Origin: JAIBJN01 sp963775625
Lineage (GTDB): Bacteria; Actinomycetota; Thermoleophilia; Gaiellales; Gaiellaceae
Direction: 5' to 3'
Assembly: GCA_963775625.1 (NCBI GenBank)
Contig: CAVZJM010000007.1
Coordinates: 1-48,858 of the forward strand
Length of the DNA stretch: 48,858 nucleotides
Below the pieces are notes generated by a model, which had not been told where the DNA came from, made no database searches, and worked only from the letters and a program-made list of their open reading frames with translations. Shown piece after piece: positions 7,906 to 16,190 of this stretch (position 1 is its first letter; each line of letters opens with the position of its first letter). Position numbers and translations under genes: made by a program.

Positions 7906-10056
7906 TCAGACCTTCTCCAGGGGCGCGTAGTCGAGCATGAGGCGGCGCTCGGCGCCGTCCTGCGCGAAGCGCACGGTCACGATGCCGTCGCCCTCGATGC
8001 GGACGACCACGCCCTCGCCGAGCGTCGAATGGCGGACGGAGTCGCCCGTCGAGAGGTCCGGCCTCGGGCCCGTGGATGCCTGCGACGACCGCGGCGCGTT
8101 GTAGCCCGTCCAGGAGGACGGCCGCAGGCGCTCGCGCTCGATCTCGTCGGGGAGCTCCTCGAGAAACCGGCTCGGGCTGCGATAGTCGCGCGAGCCCCAG
8201 AGCGAGCGGGTGGCGGCATGCGTCAGTGTCAGCCGCTCCTGGGCGCGTGTGAGCCCGACGTAGGCGAGCCGCCGCTCCTCCTCGATCCCCTGCTCCTCGA
8301 TCGAGCGCGCATGCGGGAAGACGCCCTCCTCCATGCCGACGAGGAAGACCGCGCGGAACTCGAGGCCCTTCGCGTTGTGGAGGGTCATCAGGGTGACGCG
8401 GCTCCCCTCCTCAGCCAGCGCGTCCTGGTCGGAGAAGAGCGAGATCTGCTGCAGGAACTCGGAGAGGGTAGGCGTGGCGGCGGCTGCCTGGTACTCGAGC
8501 GCGACGCCGCCGAGCTCGAGCAGGTTCTCCACGCGGCCTTGCGCCTCGATCGTCCGTTCGGCGCGGAGTGCCTCCAGGTAGCCGCTCTGGTCGAGCACCT
8601 TCTCCAGGAGCTCGGGCACGGACAGCTCGAGCGCGCCGGCCTGGAGCGACTGGAGCAGGCCGTGGAGGCGCTGGACAGCCTTGAGGGGAGCGGCGCCGAC
8701 GCCCGCCTCCTCCGCGTGGTCGAGCGCCTCGAAGAGAGAGATGCCCTGGGCGTCCGCGTAGACCTGGAGGCGCGCGACCGACGCGTCGCCGATGCCGCGG
8801 CGAGGCTTGTTGGCGATGCGCGCGAGGGAGACGCCGTCGAACGGGTTGTCGATCACCTGGAGGTACGCGACGGCGTCCTTGATCTCGGCGCGCTCGTAGA
8901 AGCGGGGGCCGCCGATCACCTGGTACGGGATCTCCTGGCGGACGAGGACGTCCTCGAGCACGCGCGACTGCGCGTTCGTGCGGTAGAAGACTCCGAGCTC
9001 GGCGCCGGCGTAGCCCTCCTCGATCAGGCCGGCGATCTCCGAGGCGACGAAGCGCGCCTCCGCGTGCTCGTCCTCGACCTCGAGCGCGCGCACCGGGTCA
9101 CCCTCGCCCAGCTCGCTGAAGAGGTTCTTCGGCTTCCGCTCCCGGTTCTGAGCGATCAGCGAGTTGGCGGCGCGAAGGATCGCGTTCGTCGAGCGGTAGT
9201 TCTGCTCCAGGGCGATCACCCGCGCGCCGCCGAAGTCGCGCTCGAACTCGAGGATGTTGCGGATGTCGGCGCCGCGGAAGGCGTAGATCGACTGGTCGGG
9301 GTCGCCAACCGCGAAGACGTTCCCGTGGACGCCGGCGAGGAGCTGCAGAAGCCGGTACTGCGCGTGGTTCGTGTCCTGGTACTCGTCCACGAGGACGTAG
9401 CGAAAGGCCTTCTGCCACTTCTCGCGCGCGTCAGGGTGGTTCTCCAGCACCTCCACCGTGCGCATGAGCAGGTCGTCGAAGTCCATGGCGTTGGAAGCGT
9501 GCAGCCGCCGCTGGTAGCGGTCGTAGACGGCGGCGACGGTCTGCTCGTAGAAGGAGCCGACACGCTGCGCGTACTCGTCGGGGCCGACGAGCTGGTTCTT
9601 GGCGGTTGAGATCTGGGCGTGGATGCCGCGGGGGACGAAGCGCTTGGGATCCCAGCCCTCCTCCTCCACGATCGCCTTGACGACGCGGACCTGGTCGGCC
9701 TGGTCGTAGATGGTGAAGTTCGACTTGTAGGCCAGGCGCGGCGCCTCGCGGCGGAGGATGCGGCCGCAGGCGGCGTGGAAGGTCATCACCCACATGCGCT
9801 GCGCGACGTCGCCTAGCGAGGCCTCGAGGCGGCGCTTCATCTCCCCGGCCGCCTTGTTCGTGAAGGTGATGGCGAGGATCTCGTTCGGCTTCACGCCGCA
9901 GGCGGTGACGAGGTGCGCGATGCGGTGAGTGAGCACGCGCGTCTTCCCCGAGCCGGCTCCGGCGACGACCAGCACCGGCCCCTCCGTGGCGAGGACCGCC
10001 TCACGCTGGGCCGGATTCAGGTCGGCGAGGTACTGGTCGGGAGAGGTGACCGCCAC
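7906..10056 (-). CDS. pcrA: ATP-dependent DNA helicase UvrD/PcrA
   Basis: A 716-residue superfamily-1A 3'-5' helicase used in nucleotide excision repair and replication-fork maintenance. Motifs are in order: the Q-motif LNPAQREAV (13-21), Walker A GAGSGKT (33-39), FTNKAAGEMKRR, DEYQDTN, GDPDQSIYAFRGAD, EQNYRST, and in domain 2 VTLMTLHNAKGLEF and VGLTRAQERL. The C-terminus ends with the Tudor-like PcrA tail (GEGVVVRIEGDGIVTVRF) that contacts RNA polymerase in PcrA. The GTG at 10056 (VAVTSPDQYL) is chosen because upstream codons lie in palindromic repeat DNA. The product is expected in the cytoplasm. Confidence 0.95.
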   Translation of the reverse strand: MAVTSPDQYLADLNPAQREAVLATEGPVLVVAGAGSGKTRVLTHRIAHLVTACGVKPNEILAITFTNKAAGEMKRRLEASLGDVAQRMWVMTFHAACGRILRREAPRLAYKSNFTIYDQADQVRVVKAIVEEEGWDPKRFVPRGIHAQISTAKNQLVGPDEYAQRVGSFYEQTVAAVYDRYQRRLHASNAMDFDDLLMRTVEVLENHPDAREKWQKAFRYVLVDEYQDTNHAQYRLLQLLAGVHGNVFAVGDPDQSIYAFRGADIRNILEFERDFGGARVIALEQNYRSTNAILRAANSLIAQNRERKPKNLFSELGEGDPVRALEVEDEHAEARFVASEIAGLIEEGYAGAELGVFYRTNAQSRVLEDVLVRQEIPYQVIGGPRFYERAEIKDAVAYLQVIDNPFDGVSLARIANKPRRGIGDASVARLQVYADAQGISLFEALDHAEEAGVGAAPLKAVQRLHGLLQSLQAGALELSVPELLEKVLDQSGYLEALRAERTIEAQGRVENLLELGGVALEYQAAAATPTLSEFLQQISLFSDQDALAEEGSRVTLMTLHNAKGLEFRAVFLVGMEEGVFPHARSIEEQGIEEERRLAYVGLTRAQERLTLTHAATRSLWGSRDYRSPSRFLEELPDEIERERLRPSSWTGYNAPRSSQASTGPRPDLSTGDSVRHSTLGEGVVVRIEGDGIVTVRFAQDGAERRLMLDYAPLEKV

Positions 10057-10117
10057 GAGGTCGATGGTATCCCTCGGCGACCCGCGACTCGACCGGCCTG
10101 TCCCCCGCGGCCACCCC

Positions 10118-10283
10118 GGGTCTGACCCCGAACAAGGCCGGCCGGGACGGGAGTCGACCGGGAACGCTGTGGAAACCAAAGGGGACAGTTCGTGGTACGG
10201 GTGCAGAGATTGCTCGCGCTACGACGCCCGAAACGGGCGGTGGAAGGGGTCAGACCCCTGTCGTGTCCGCCGGAGACCTGGCC
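10118..10283. repeat. two GGGTC(A/T)GACCC palindromic repeat units
   Basis: The 228-base gap between dppA and pcrA holds two copies of a palindromic core: GGGTCTGACCCC at 10118-10129 and GGGGTCAGACCCC at 10246-10258. The second is followed by CTGTCGTGTCCGCCGGAGAC. The latter block recurs near 16021-16050 (CTGTCATGTCCGCCGGGGAC). This looks like a REP-type intergenic repeat. I see no gene here. Confidence 0.6.
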
Positions 10284-10284
10284 G

Positions 10285-11094
10285 CTAGAAGAAGAACTGG
10301 CGCCAGGCGGTCCACCAGTCCTCCGCCCGCGAGGCGACGGTGACCCCGTCGACGAGCTCGACCCCGTGGCGGTAGCGGTACCGCTCGGCGAGGTCAGGCG
10401 CGGCCAGGACGGCCACGACCTCGCAGGGCTTGCCGGGGTCATACGGCCGAGCCCGGTCGCGCCTCTCGACCGCTTCCCTGGCCGCCGCCTCGATCAGCTC
10501 CCGCACGCGAACGGGCGGGAGGTTCCGCGCGCTGTTGCGCCCCAGGCCGGTCTTCACGGCCACCGTGACGAGCTCCGCGCCGAGAAGCTCGGTCGCCTCA
10601 CGGCAGGCCACGTCGTCGCCGGTGACGAGGACGATGGGGCAGCCCCACGTCCCACAGAGAGCCGCGTGGAGCCCGGTCTCGCCGACGGAGACGCCGTTGA
10701 AGCGCAGGTCGCGGTAGTCGTGGCCAGAGATCGTGTGGCTCATGACGCCGCGCTCCGAGCCCGCCTTCGCGTGCATGGCGATCAGAAGCGCCGCGTCGCA
10801 GCCCTGCTCCAGGAACTCGGTGTACTCCGACCACTCGTCCTGCACGACCCACTCGCAGCCGGGGTCGAGCAGCTCGGGGAGGAGCGAGTTGAACGTCCAC
10901 CCCTTCCCCGCCCCGTGGCAGTCCATCACGACGATCTCGGTCGCCCCTGCGGCCCTGGCGCCGCGCACGGCCGCGTTGATCTCCTCCGTGTAGAGCCTGC
11001 GCGCTTCCTCGTAGAGCGACTCGCCGCCCTCGACCTGCTCCCATTTGACGACTCCCGAGACGCCCTCCATGTCGCTGATCACGAAGACCTTCAT
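10285..11094 (-). CDS. M55 family D-aminopeptidase (DppA-like)
   Basis: A 269-residue enzyme starting MKVFVISDMEGVSGV. The zinc ligands known from Bacillus DppA fall at matching places: Asp8, Glu10 and His60, with His108 (IAMHAKAG) and Glu139 (SVGETGLH) as the likely remaining pair and His120 (VMSHTI) as the catalytic His candidate. DppA removes D-Ala from peptides and forms a ring-shaped decamer in the cytoplasm, scavenging wall-derived peptides. The ATG at 11094 is one base before the cinA stop, so these genes are co-transcribed. The end of the protein is rich in aromatic residues (WWTAWRQFFF). Confidence 0.9.
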   Translation of the reverse strand: MKVFVISDMEGVSGVVKWEQVEGGESLYEEARRLYTEEINAAVRGARAAGATEIVVMDCHGAGKGWTFNSLLPELLDPGCEWVVQDEWSEYTEFLEQGCDAALLIAMHAKAGSERGVMSHTISGHDYRDLRFNGVSVGETGLHAALCGTWGCPIVLVTGDDVACREATELLGAELVTVAVKTGLGRNSARNLPPVRVRELIEAAAREAVERRDRARPYDPGKPCEVVAVLAAPDLAERYRYRHGVELVDGVTVASRAEDWWTAWRQFFF

Positions 11095-11095
11095 G

Positions 11096-11824
11096 TCACC
11101 TCCCAACACGCTCGTCCAACGCCGCCTCGACCCAGGCGGCCGCCGCGCCAAGCGCCTCTGCGTCGGCCGACTTGAGCACGACCTCCACCTCCGGCCCGGT
11201 ATCGAGGAAGGATGGGTAGCTGCCTACGGTCACGGCCGGATGGCGCCGGGTCGCCTCCTCGAGGACGGAGACGATCTGCCCTTCGCCGGTCGGGTATCGG
11301 CGGCGCCACGCGCCGATCGGCTCGCCGCGGAAGCGCTCCGCCAGGGTCTCGAACATCGCCTCCATCTCGCGCGGGAGCCCGGGGAGAACGTGGACGTTGC
11401 CGAGAACGAAGCCCGGTGCGCCGCCGAGCGGGTTCTCCAGCGGTACGGCGCCGCGCGGGATGCGCGCCCATTTCGCCGCGTACTCCCCCAGCCCACGCGG
11501 CCCGAAGCGCTCGCGAAGCGCCTCTGCGAGCTCGCGGATCTCCTCGGTGGGCACGCCGAAAGCCTCGGCGACCGCCTCGCGTGTCAGGTCGTCCGGCGTC
11601 CCACCGAGACCGCCCGTGACGATGACAATGCCCGTCCGGCCCATCTCCGCCCGCAAGAACTCGGCCACTTCCTCGACCGAGTCGCGCACCGCGGCCAGAA
11701 GCCGCACCTCGAGCCCGAGCTCGGCGAGCCGGCGCGCCAGCCACGAGGCATTCGTGTTCTCGACGTCGCCGAACACGATCTCGTTCCCGACCGTGAGCAC
11801 GACGGCGGTCGCCGGGCGGGTCAT
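11096..11824 (-). CDS. CinA N-terminal / MoaB-like domain protein
   Basis: A 242-residue protein made of the molybdopterin-binding (MoaB/MogA-like) domain found at the N-terminus of CinA, with the signatures TVGNEIVFGDVENTNASWLA and VTGGLGGTPDDLTREAVA. In CinA this COG1058 domain has ADP-ribose pyrophosphatase activity. The C-terminal NMN deamidase domain is absent. The ATG at 11824 comes 25 bases after the btuD stop, so it may be read through from the cobalamin-regulated transcript. The function of stand-alone N-domain proteins is unsettled. Confidence 0.87.
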   Translation of the reverse strand: MTRPATAVVLTVGNEIVFGDVENTNASWLARRLAELGLEVRLLAAVRDSVEEVAEFLRAEMGRTGIVIVTGGLGGTPDDLTREAVAEAFGVPTEEIRELAEALRERFGPRGLGEYAAKWARIPRGAVPLENPLGGAPGFVLGNVHVLPGLPREMEAMFETLAERFRGEPIGAWRRRYPTGEGQIVSVLEEATRRHPAVTVGSYPSFLDTGPEVEVVLKSADAEALGAAAAWVEAALDERVGR

Positions 11825-11849
11825 GCACGCGAGTATAAGAAGCCGCGAC

Positions 11850-12644
11850 TCAGGGGACGGGCTGCTCTGCCCGCACCGGCGGGCGCAGGGGGACGACGGC
11901 GATGCCCGTCTCAACGTCGGCGACGATCCGCACCGAGGCGCCGAAGTGGCGGGCGATCAGCCGCTTGGTCAGCACCTCGGACGGCGTCCCGCTCGCCTGC
12001 TCGCGCCCGCCGTCCAGGAGCAGGAGCCGGTCGGCGTACTGGCCCGCGTGGGTGAGGTCGTGCATGGCGCTCAGGACGGTGATGCTTCCGTTGGCCCGAA
12101 GCGAGGCGACGAGCTCGAGCACCTGCTGCTGGGCGCCGACGTCAAGCGCGCTGGTGGGCTCGTCGAGGAGGAGCAGCGAGGCGTCCTGGGCCACGGCGCG
12201 CGCGAGCACGGCGCGCTGGCGCTCGCCGCCGCTCAGGGAGCCGAGCCGCCGGTCGACGAGGTGGGCGCCGTCGAGCCGCGCGAGGGCCGAACGCGCCGCG
12301 ATGACGTCGCGGGGGCCGGGGCTGCCCGCGTACCCGAGGTGCGGCGTCCGGCCCAGGACGACGTATTCGAGCACGCCCGCGTCGGGGGGAATAACCGGAA
12401 TCTGAGGGACGAGGGCGACCCGCCGGGCCACCGCTCGCCGGCCCAGGCCCGCCACCTCGTCTCCCTGCAGCCGGATCGAGCCTGAGTAGGGGACGAGACC
12501 GGCGACGGCCCTGAGGAGCGTCGTCTTGCCGGCGCCGTTCGGGCCGATCAGGCCGAGCCATTCACCCTCCTCGAGCGCGAAGCCGACTCCGTCCACGACC
12601 GGCACGCCGTCGAGGGCGATCCCGACCCCCTCGGCCCGCAGCAT
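11850..12644 (-). CDS. btuD: cobalamin ABC transporter ATP-binding protein
   Basis: A 264-residue ATPase of the iron-siderophore/vitamin B12 importer group. Walker A is GPNGAGKTT (34-42), the ABC signature LSGGE is at 137-141, Walker B LLLLDE at 157-162, and the switch His is His195 (SAMHDL). It powers the permease encoded just upstream; its ATG shares bases with the permease stop (TGATG). Substrate assignment rests on the cobalamin riboswitch in front of the operon rather than on the ATPase itself, since heme and siderophore ATPases look alike. Confidence 0.9.
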   Translation of the reverse strand: MLRAEGVGIALDGVPVVDGVGFALEEGEWLGLIGPNGAGKTTLLRAVAGLVPYSGSIRLQGDEVAGLGRRAVARRVALVPQIPVIPPDAGVLEYVVLGRTPHLGYAGSPGPRDVIAARSALARLDGAHLVDRRLGSLSGGERQRAVLARAVAQDASLLLLDEPTSALDVGAQQQVLELVASLRANGSITVLSAMHDLTHAGQYADRLLLLDGGREQASGTPSEVLTKRLIARHFGASVRIVADVETGIAVVPLRPPVRAEQPVP

Positions 12645-13723
12645 CACGGCCCGACCGCCCTCGTCGTTCGCAGCACGACGGCGAAGAACGGCGCGCCCAG
12701 GAAGGCCGTGACGACGCCGATCGGGAGCTGCGCCGGGGCGACCACCGTGCGCGAGATCAGGTCCATGAGCACGAGGAAGCCGGCGCCGAAGGCGAGCGAG
12801 AGGGGCAGGACCACCCGGTAGCTCGTGCCTGCCAGCATCCGGATCGCGTGCGGGATGATGATCCCCACGAACGCGATCAACCCGCTGAACGCGACCGCCG
12901 CCGCCGTCCCGAGCGTCGCGGCGGCGACGACGAGCAGGCGGACGCGCGCAACGGGCACGCCGAGGCTCGACGCCTCGTCGTCGCCGACCGCGAGCACGTC
13001 CAGCAGGCGCCGATGCCAGAGGAGGACGATCGCGCTCACGGCGACGTACGGGAGGACGATCAGCACGTCCGTCCAGCCCGAGGTCTCGAGCTGGCCGAGG
13101 ATCCAGCTGTACACCTCCTGGACCGTGTCCGAGTTGCGCTGTTGCATGTACGTCTGCACGGCCGTGAAGAAGGCGACCACCGTCACCCCCGCAAGGACGA
13201 GCGTGGTTGTCTCCCGTCCGCCGACGGAGCGGCCGAGCAGGTAGGCGACCGTGACGCCGAGCGCCGCCCCCGCGAATGCGGCCGGCGGGCGGAGGTCGAG
13301 GCCGCCGTCGCCGCCGACGTCGTAGGCGATGACGATGGTCGCGCCGAGCCCCGCTCCCGCCGCAGCCCCCAGGAGGTACGGATCGACGAGCGGGTTCCGG
13401 AAGACGCCCTGGTAGGCGGCTCCTGCCGAGGCGAGCATGGCGCCGACCAGGAGCCCGAGCGCGACCCGCGGCGCACGGAGCTCCCAGAGGATGGCGTCGT
13501 CGGTGTCCGAGAAGGACGATTCGACGCCGAGGAACGGCACGTGGCTCAGCACCTCCCGGGCCACCGGGACGACGCCGAGATCGACCGGCCCCAGAGCCAG
13601 CCCCAGCAGCGTCGCCAGGACGACGAAGGCCCCGGCGGCGAGAGCCCAGCCCAGCGAGACGCCTCGTAGCGCCCGCTCGGGCCGGGCCGGAAGGCGCTCC
13701 CGGAGTCCGCCCCCGCTCGTCAC
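12644..13723 (-). CDS. btuC: cobalamin ABC transporter permease (FecCD family)
   Basis: A 359-residue integral membrane protein with about ten hydrophobic segments, of the BtuC/FecCD/FhuB type. Diagnostic stretches include LRAPRVALGLLVGAMLASAG, YQGVFRNPLVDPYLLGAA and the coupling-loop region GLIAFVGIIIPHAIRMLAG. The GTG start at 13723 overlaps the stop of the binding-protein gene as GTGA. It should form the homodimeric channel of a BtuCDF-type importer. Confidence 0.9.
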   Translation of the reverse strand: MTSGGGLRERLPARPERALRGVSLGWALAAGAFVVLATLLGLALGPVDLGVVPVAREVLSHVPFLGVESSFSDTDDAILWELRAPRVALGLLVGAMLASAGAAYQGVFRNPLVDPYLLGAAAGAGLGATIVIAYDVGGDGGLDLRPPAAFAGAALGVTVAYLLGRSVGGRETTTLVLAGVTVVAFFTAVQTYMQQRNSDTVQEVYSWILGQLETSGWTDVLIVLPYVAVSAIVLLWHRRLLDVLAVGDDEASSLGVPVARVRLLVVAAATLGTAAAVAFSGLIAFVGIIIPHAIRMLAGTSYRVVLPLSLAFGAGFLVLMDLISRTVVAPAQLPIGVVTAFLGAPFFAVVLRTTRAVGP

Positions 13724-14679
13724 TCCGAGCCGCCAAGCCCCTCGAGCGCAGCGGCGACCGCCGCCACGAAGTCGACGGTCCGAGGCCCCCAGCGGGACGT
13801 GATGTCGTCGTCGGCCTCGACGATGTCGCCGTTCAGGACCGCGTCGACCTGATCCCAACCGGGCCTCTTCGCCACGGTCGCGGCCGTCTGCTCACAGCAC
13901 TTCGTGTCGGCGAGGACGATGAGGTCGGGATTCTCGGAGACGATGTACTCGGCCGAGAGCTGCGGGTACCCGCCCGAATCGGCGTCCGCCGCCGCGTCGG
14001 CGATGTTCACGAGCCCGAAGAGCTCGTAGACGCTCCCGATGAACGTCTCGGACGTTGCCGTGAAGAAGTCCGGGCCGAGCTCGTGGTACACGGTGGCGCC
14101 GGCGGCGCCGGGAACCGAGCCGGCCAGCTCCTCGATCTCGGCCTGCATCGACTCCACGACCGTCCGCGCGCCCTCCGCGTTGCCCGTGGCGGCGCCGAGC
14201 GTCTCGATCTGGTCGTACGCGGCCTCGAAGTCGGGCGCCGCGTCCTGGAGGAGGACGGGGATGTCGAGCTTCTCCAGCCCCTTGACCAGGCCGCCCGGGT
14301 CGTAGGATGCGACGACGAGGTCGGGCTCGTAGCCGGCGATCGCCTCGACGTTCGGCTGGAAGCCTGACAGCTCGCTCACCGGCGCCTCGGCCGGATAGTT
14401 GGACTGGTCGTCGACGGCGATCACCTGCTCGCCGGCGCCGATGGCGAAGAGCGACTCCGTGGCGGTGGGCGAGAGCGAGATGACGGCTTCGGGCCTCTCC
14501 TCGAGCGTGAGCGAGCCGTTGTCGGCCTCGACCGTGACTGGGAACGCCGGCGCCGCGGCAGTCTCGACGGCCGCCGACGAGGTGGCCGGAGGCGACGCCG
14601 AGTCGTCTCCGCCGCCGCAGGCCTGGAGGACGAGGGCGAGCAGGACCGCCAGGAGGGCTGCGAGGGGACGGTGGAGCAC
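13720..14679 (-). CDS. btuF: cobalamin-binding lipoprotein of ABC transporter
   Basis: A 319-residue class III substrate-binding protein. The signal sequence ends in lipobox LQAC with Cys21 as the lipidation site, then a Ser/Ala/Thr-rich linker leads to the BtuF-like domain (RPEAVISLSPTATESLFAIG, ...YEPDLVVASYD, ...NPDLIVLADTKCC). It would capture the corrinoid outside the membrane and deliver it to the permease. The GTG start at 14679 has a strong ribosome-binding site (AAGGAGGA, 14690-14683), which sits just past the riboswitch and could be the sequestered element. Confidence 0.9.
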   Translation of the reverse strand: MLHRPLAALLAVLLALVLQACGGGDDSASPPATSSAAVETAAAPAFPVTVEADNGSLTLEERPEAVISLSPTATESLFAIGAGEQVIAVDDQSNYPAEAPVSELSGFQPNVEAIAGYEPDLVVASYDPGGLVKGLEKLDIPVLLQDAAPDFEAAYDQIETLGAATGNAEGARTVVESMQAEIEELAGSVPGAAGATVYHELGPDFFTATSETFIGSVYELFGLVNIADAAADADSGGYPQLSAEYIVSENPDLIVLADTKCCEQTAATVAKRPGWDQVDAVLNGDIVEADDDITSRWGPRTVDFVAAVAAALEGLGGSE

Positions 14680-14704
14680 GTTTCCTCCTTCCGCGAGGGG
14701 AACG

Positions 14705-14870
14705 GGTCTCGGCGAGCGTCAGGTCTTCTGACTCGGGGCTCCCCCCTCCGCCGCCTTCCCGACCCGCGGGCCAGTGGCACTCGGCGGAGGAGCGTCTCCC
14801 CTCACAGCGGCGGGACCGTGCCGGACTCGCACCGGCTTCCCTTGACCGCTCGCCTTCGTTGTCGGCCGGA
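14705..14870 (-). ncRNA. cobalamin riboswitch
   Basis: On the minus strand, reading from 14870 to 14705, the conserved elements occur in order. They are the AAGGGAAGCCGGTGCGAGTC-type P3/P4 region followed by CGGCACGGTCCCGCC (about 14843-14806), the core GCCACTGG (14778-14771), and the B12-box region GAGTCAGAAGACCTGACG (about 14735-14717). Spacing and order match the Cobalamin family. The ribosome-binding site of btuF follows within about 15-20 bases, so translational or termination control by adenosylcobalamin-type ligands is expected: high cobalamin lowers btuFCD expression. Confidence 0.93.
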
Positions 14871-14898
14871 GCATATACCTCGGCTACGCTGGGCGGCC

Positions 14899-15246
14899 GT
14901 GGCCGCGGCCCGTCTCAACCCCTGGCTCCCGGTCGTCCTCTGGGCGGCTCTGATCTTCACCTTCTCGGCGATTCCAAGCCTCGGCACGGGTCTCGGCACG
15001 TGGGACCTCGTGCTGCGGAAGCTCGCCCACGCCGTCGAGTTCGGCGTGTTCGGGGCCCTGCTCTACCGGGCGCTCAGGCGCGAGCCGCTCGCCATCCTGC
15101 TCGGCTCCGCCTACGCGGTGACCGACGAGCTGCACCAGGCCTTCGTCTCCGGACGGCAGGGCTCGCCGGTCGACTGGCTGATCGACACGGTCGGTGTCGT
15201 CGTCGGTGTCCTGCTCTGCTCGCGCTGGCTGGCGGCGAGGGTATGA
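14899..15246 (+). CDS. VanZ-like membrane protein
   Basis: A 115-residue protein with four predicted membrane helices and the VanZ-family core: FTFSAIPSL after helix 1, KLAHAVEFGVFGALLYRAL, and the acidic signature TDELHQAF followed by SGRQGSPVDWLID. VanZ proteins affect teicoplanin resistance in enterococci; most homologs are uncharacterised. The GTG at 14899 (VAAARLNPW) is used because upstream codons would run into the divergent riboswitch. The stop overlaps the next gene's ATG (ATGA). Confidence 0.82.
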   Translation: MAAARLNPWLPVVLWAALIFTFSAIPSLGTGLGTWDLVLRKLAHAVEFGVFGALLYRALRREPLAILLGSAYAVTDELHQAFVSGRQGSPVDWLIDTVGVVVGVLLCSRWLAARV

Positions 15247-15725
15247 GGGCGGTCGCGGTCGACCTGGACGCGCTGGGCGACACCCACAGGCTCTGGCGGG
15301 ACTTCCTGACGGACGCGGCGCGGCGCTTCGCGTCGATCTCTCCGCTCGACCCGGACACGCTGCCCGTGGACCGTGCCGCTGCCACGGAGGAGCTCGACCG
15401 CTGGGCCGAGGCCGGCGTCGGCGACTGGCGCGGCGCGCTCGAGCGCTTCGCCGAGGACCGCGCGCCCGTCTATCTCCGACCGAGCGCCGAGGCGAACGCA
15501 GCCCTGCGTGCGCTCGCGTCCGGGGGCATGCGGATCGGCGTCTATACGGACGCCCCCGAGCCCTTGGCGCGGGTGGCGCTTGCCCACCTGGGCGCCGAGC
15601 GGCGCGTTGCTGCGCTCGAGACGGGCGCCGGCGCACGGGAACGGCTGGTCGCGGGTCTGGGCGGCTCGGACGTCACGGTCGCCACCACGCTGGCCGAACT
15701 GACTAGCATCAGCGCTGATGGCTGA
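15243..15725 (+). CDS. HAD-superfamily-like hydrolase
   Basis: A 160-residue protein opening with AVDLDALGDTHRLW, which resembles HAD motif I (DxD at residues 7 and 9), and GVYTDAPEPLARVAL as motif II with its Thr. Motif III and the acidic motif IV are not clear (the C-terminus reads VTVATTLAELTS), so catalysis is uncertain. It could be a small, degenerate phosphatase. It is translationally coupled both to the VanZ-like gene upstream (ATGA) and to the small coiled-coil gene downstream (8-base overlap). Confidence 0.65.
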   Translation: MRAVAVDLDALGDTHRLWRDFLTDAARRFASISPLDPDTLPVDRAAATEELDRWAEAGVGDWRGALERFAEDRAPVYLRPSAEANAALRALASGGMRIGVYTDAPEPLARVALAHLGAERRVAALETGAGARERLVAGLGGSDVTVATTLAELTSISADG

Positions 15726-15942
15726 GCACAAGCACCTTGACGACCGCCAGCTGGACGCGATCCTCGAGCGGCTCGACCGCCTCTGCGACGAGGTGCACGC
15801 CCTCAACCGCCGCCTGGACACGAACGACCAGCTCCAGCGGATCGTGCGGGAGCTCGGCACGCTCAGCGAGTCGCTGCAGGCGCTCGCCTACGCCGCGCTC
15901 GGCTCCCAGGGCCCGCAGGTCCGCCGCCGCCGCTCAGCCTAG
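15718..15942 (+). CDS. small coiled-coil protein of unknown function
   Basis: A 74-residue protein with heptad-like helices over residues 8-60 (DAILERLDRLCDEVHALNRR) and a basic tail (VRRRRSA). It has no signal peptide or membrane segment. Its ATG overlaps the end of the HAD-like gene, which supports it as the third gene of the VanZ-HAD-coiled-coil operon. No family recognised. Confidence 0.65.
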   Translation: MAEHKHLDDRQLDAILERLDRLCDEVHALNRRLDTNDQLQRIVRELGTLSESLQALAYAALGSQGPQVRRRRSA

Positions 15943-15958
15943 CGGCCGCGCCCTTTCC

Positions 15959-16153
15959 GGCCACGCCCAGGGATCAGACCCGGGACGTGGCCCCGCTGTC
16001 TCGCCAGGACACGGACGGGGCCTGTCCCCTGTCATGTCCGCCGGGGACGGCCCTTGCGCCCAAAGTCCTGCAGGGCACCGCTTTCCGCATTCCACAGGGT
16101 TGCCCCCAGCGCGTTCCGAACCGCCATGCCCAGGGGTCAGACCCGGGCATGGC
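15959..16153. repeat. cluster of REP-like palindromes
   Basis: Three related units fill the 248-base gap before hppA. The first is a hairpin GGCCACG (15959-15965)/CGTGGCC (15986-15992) around GGGATCAGACCC. The second is the block CCTGTCCCCTGTCATGTCCG CCGGGGACGG at 16021-16050. The third is a perfect 9-bp stem GCCATGCCC (16123-16131)/GGGCATGGC (16145-16153) around GGGGTCAGACC. The same core occurs between dppA and pcrA, and its first half occurs near 39.7 kb. It could also aid termination between the convergent genes. No gene seen. Confidence 0.65.
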
Positions 16154-16190
16154 TGGCGTGGACGCCTACCCGTGAGCGGGCCCGCGGGGC

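Noticed and set aside
14671..14898. N-terminal extension of the VanZ-like protein
   Set aside because: The extra codons would lie across the cobalamin riboswitch on the opposite strand and do not resemble a VanZ N-terminus.
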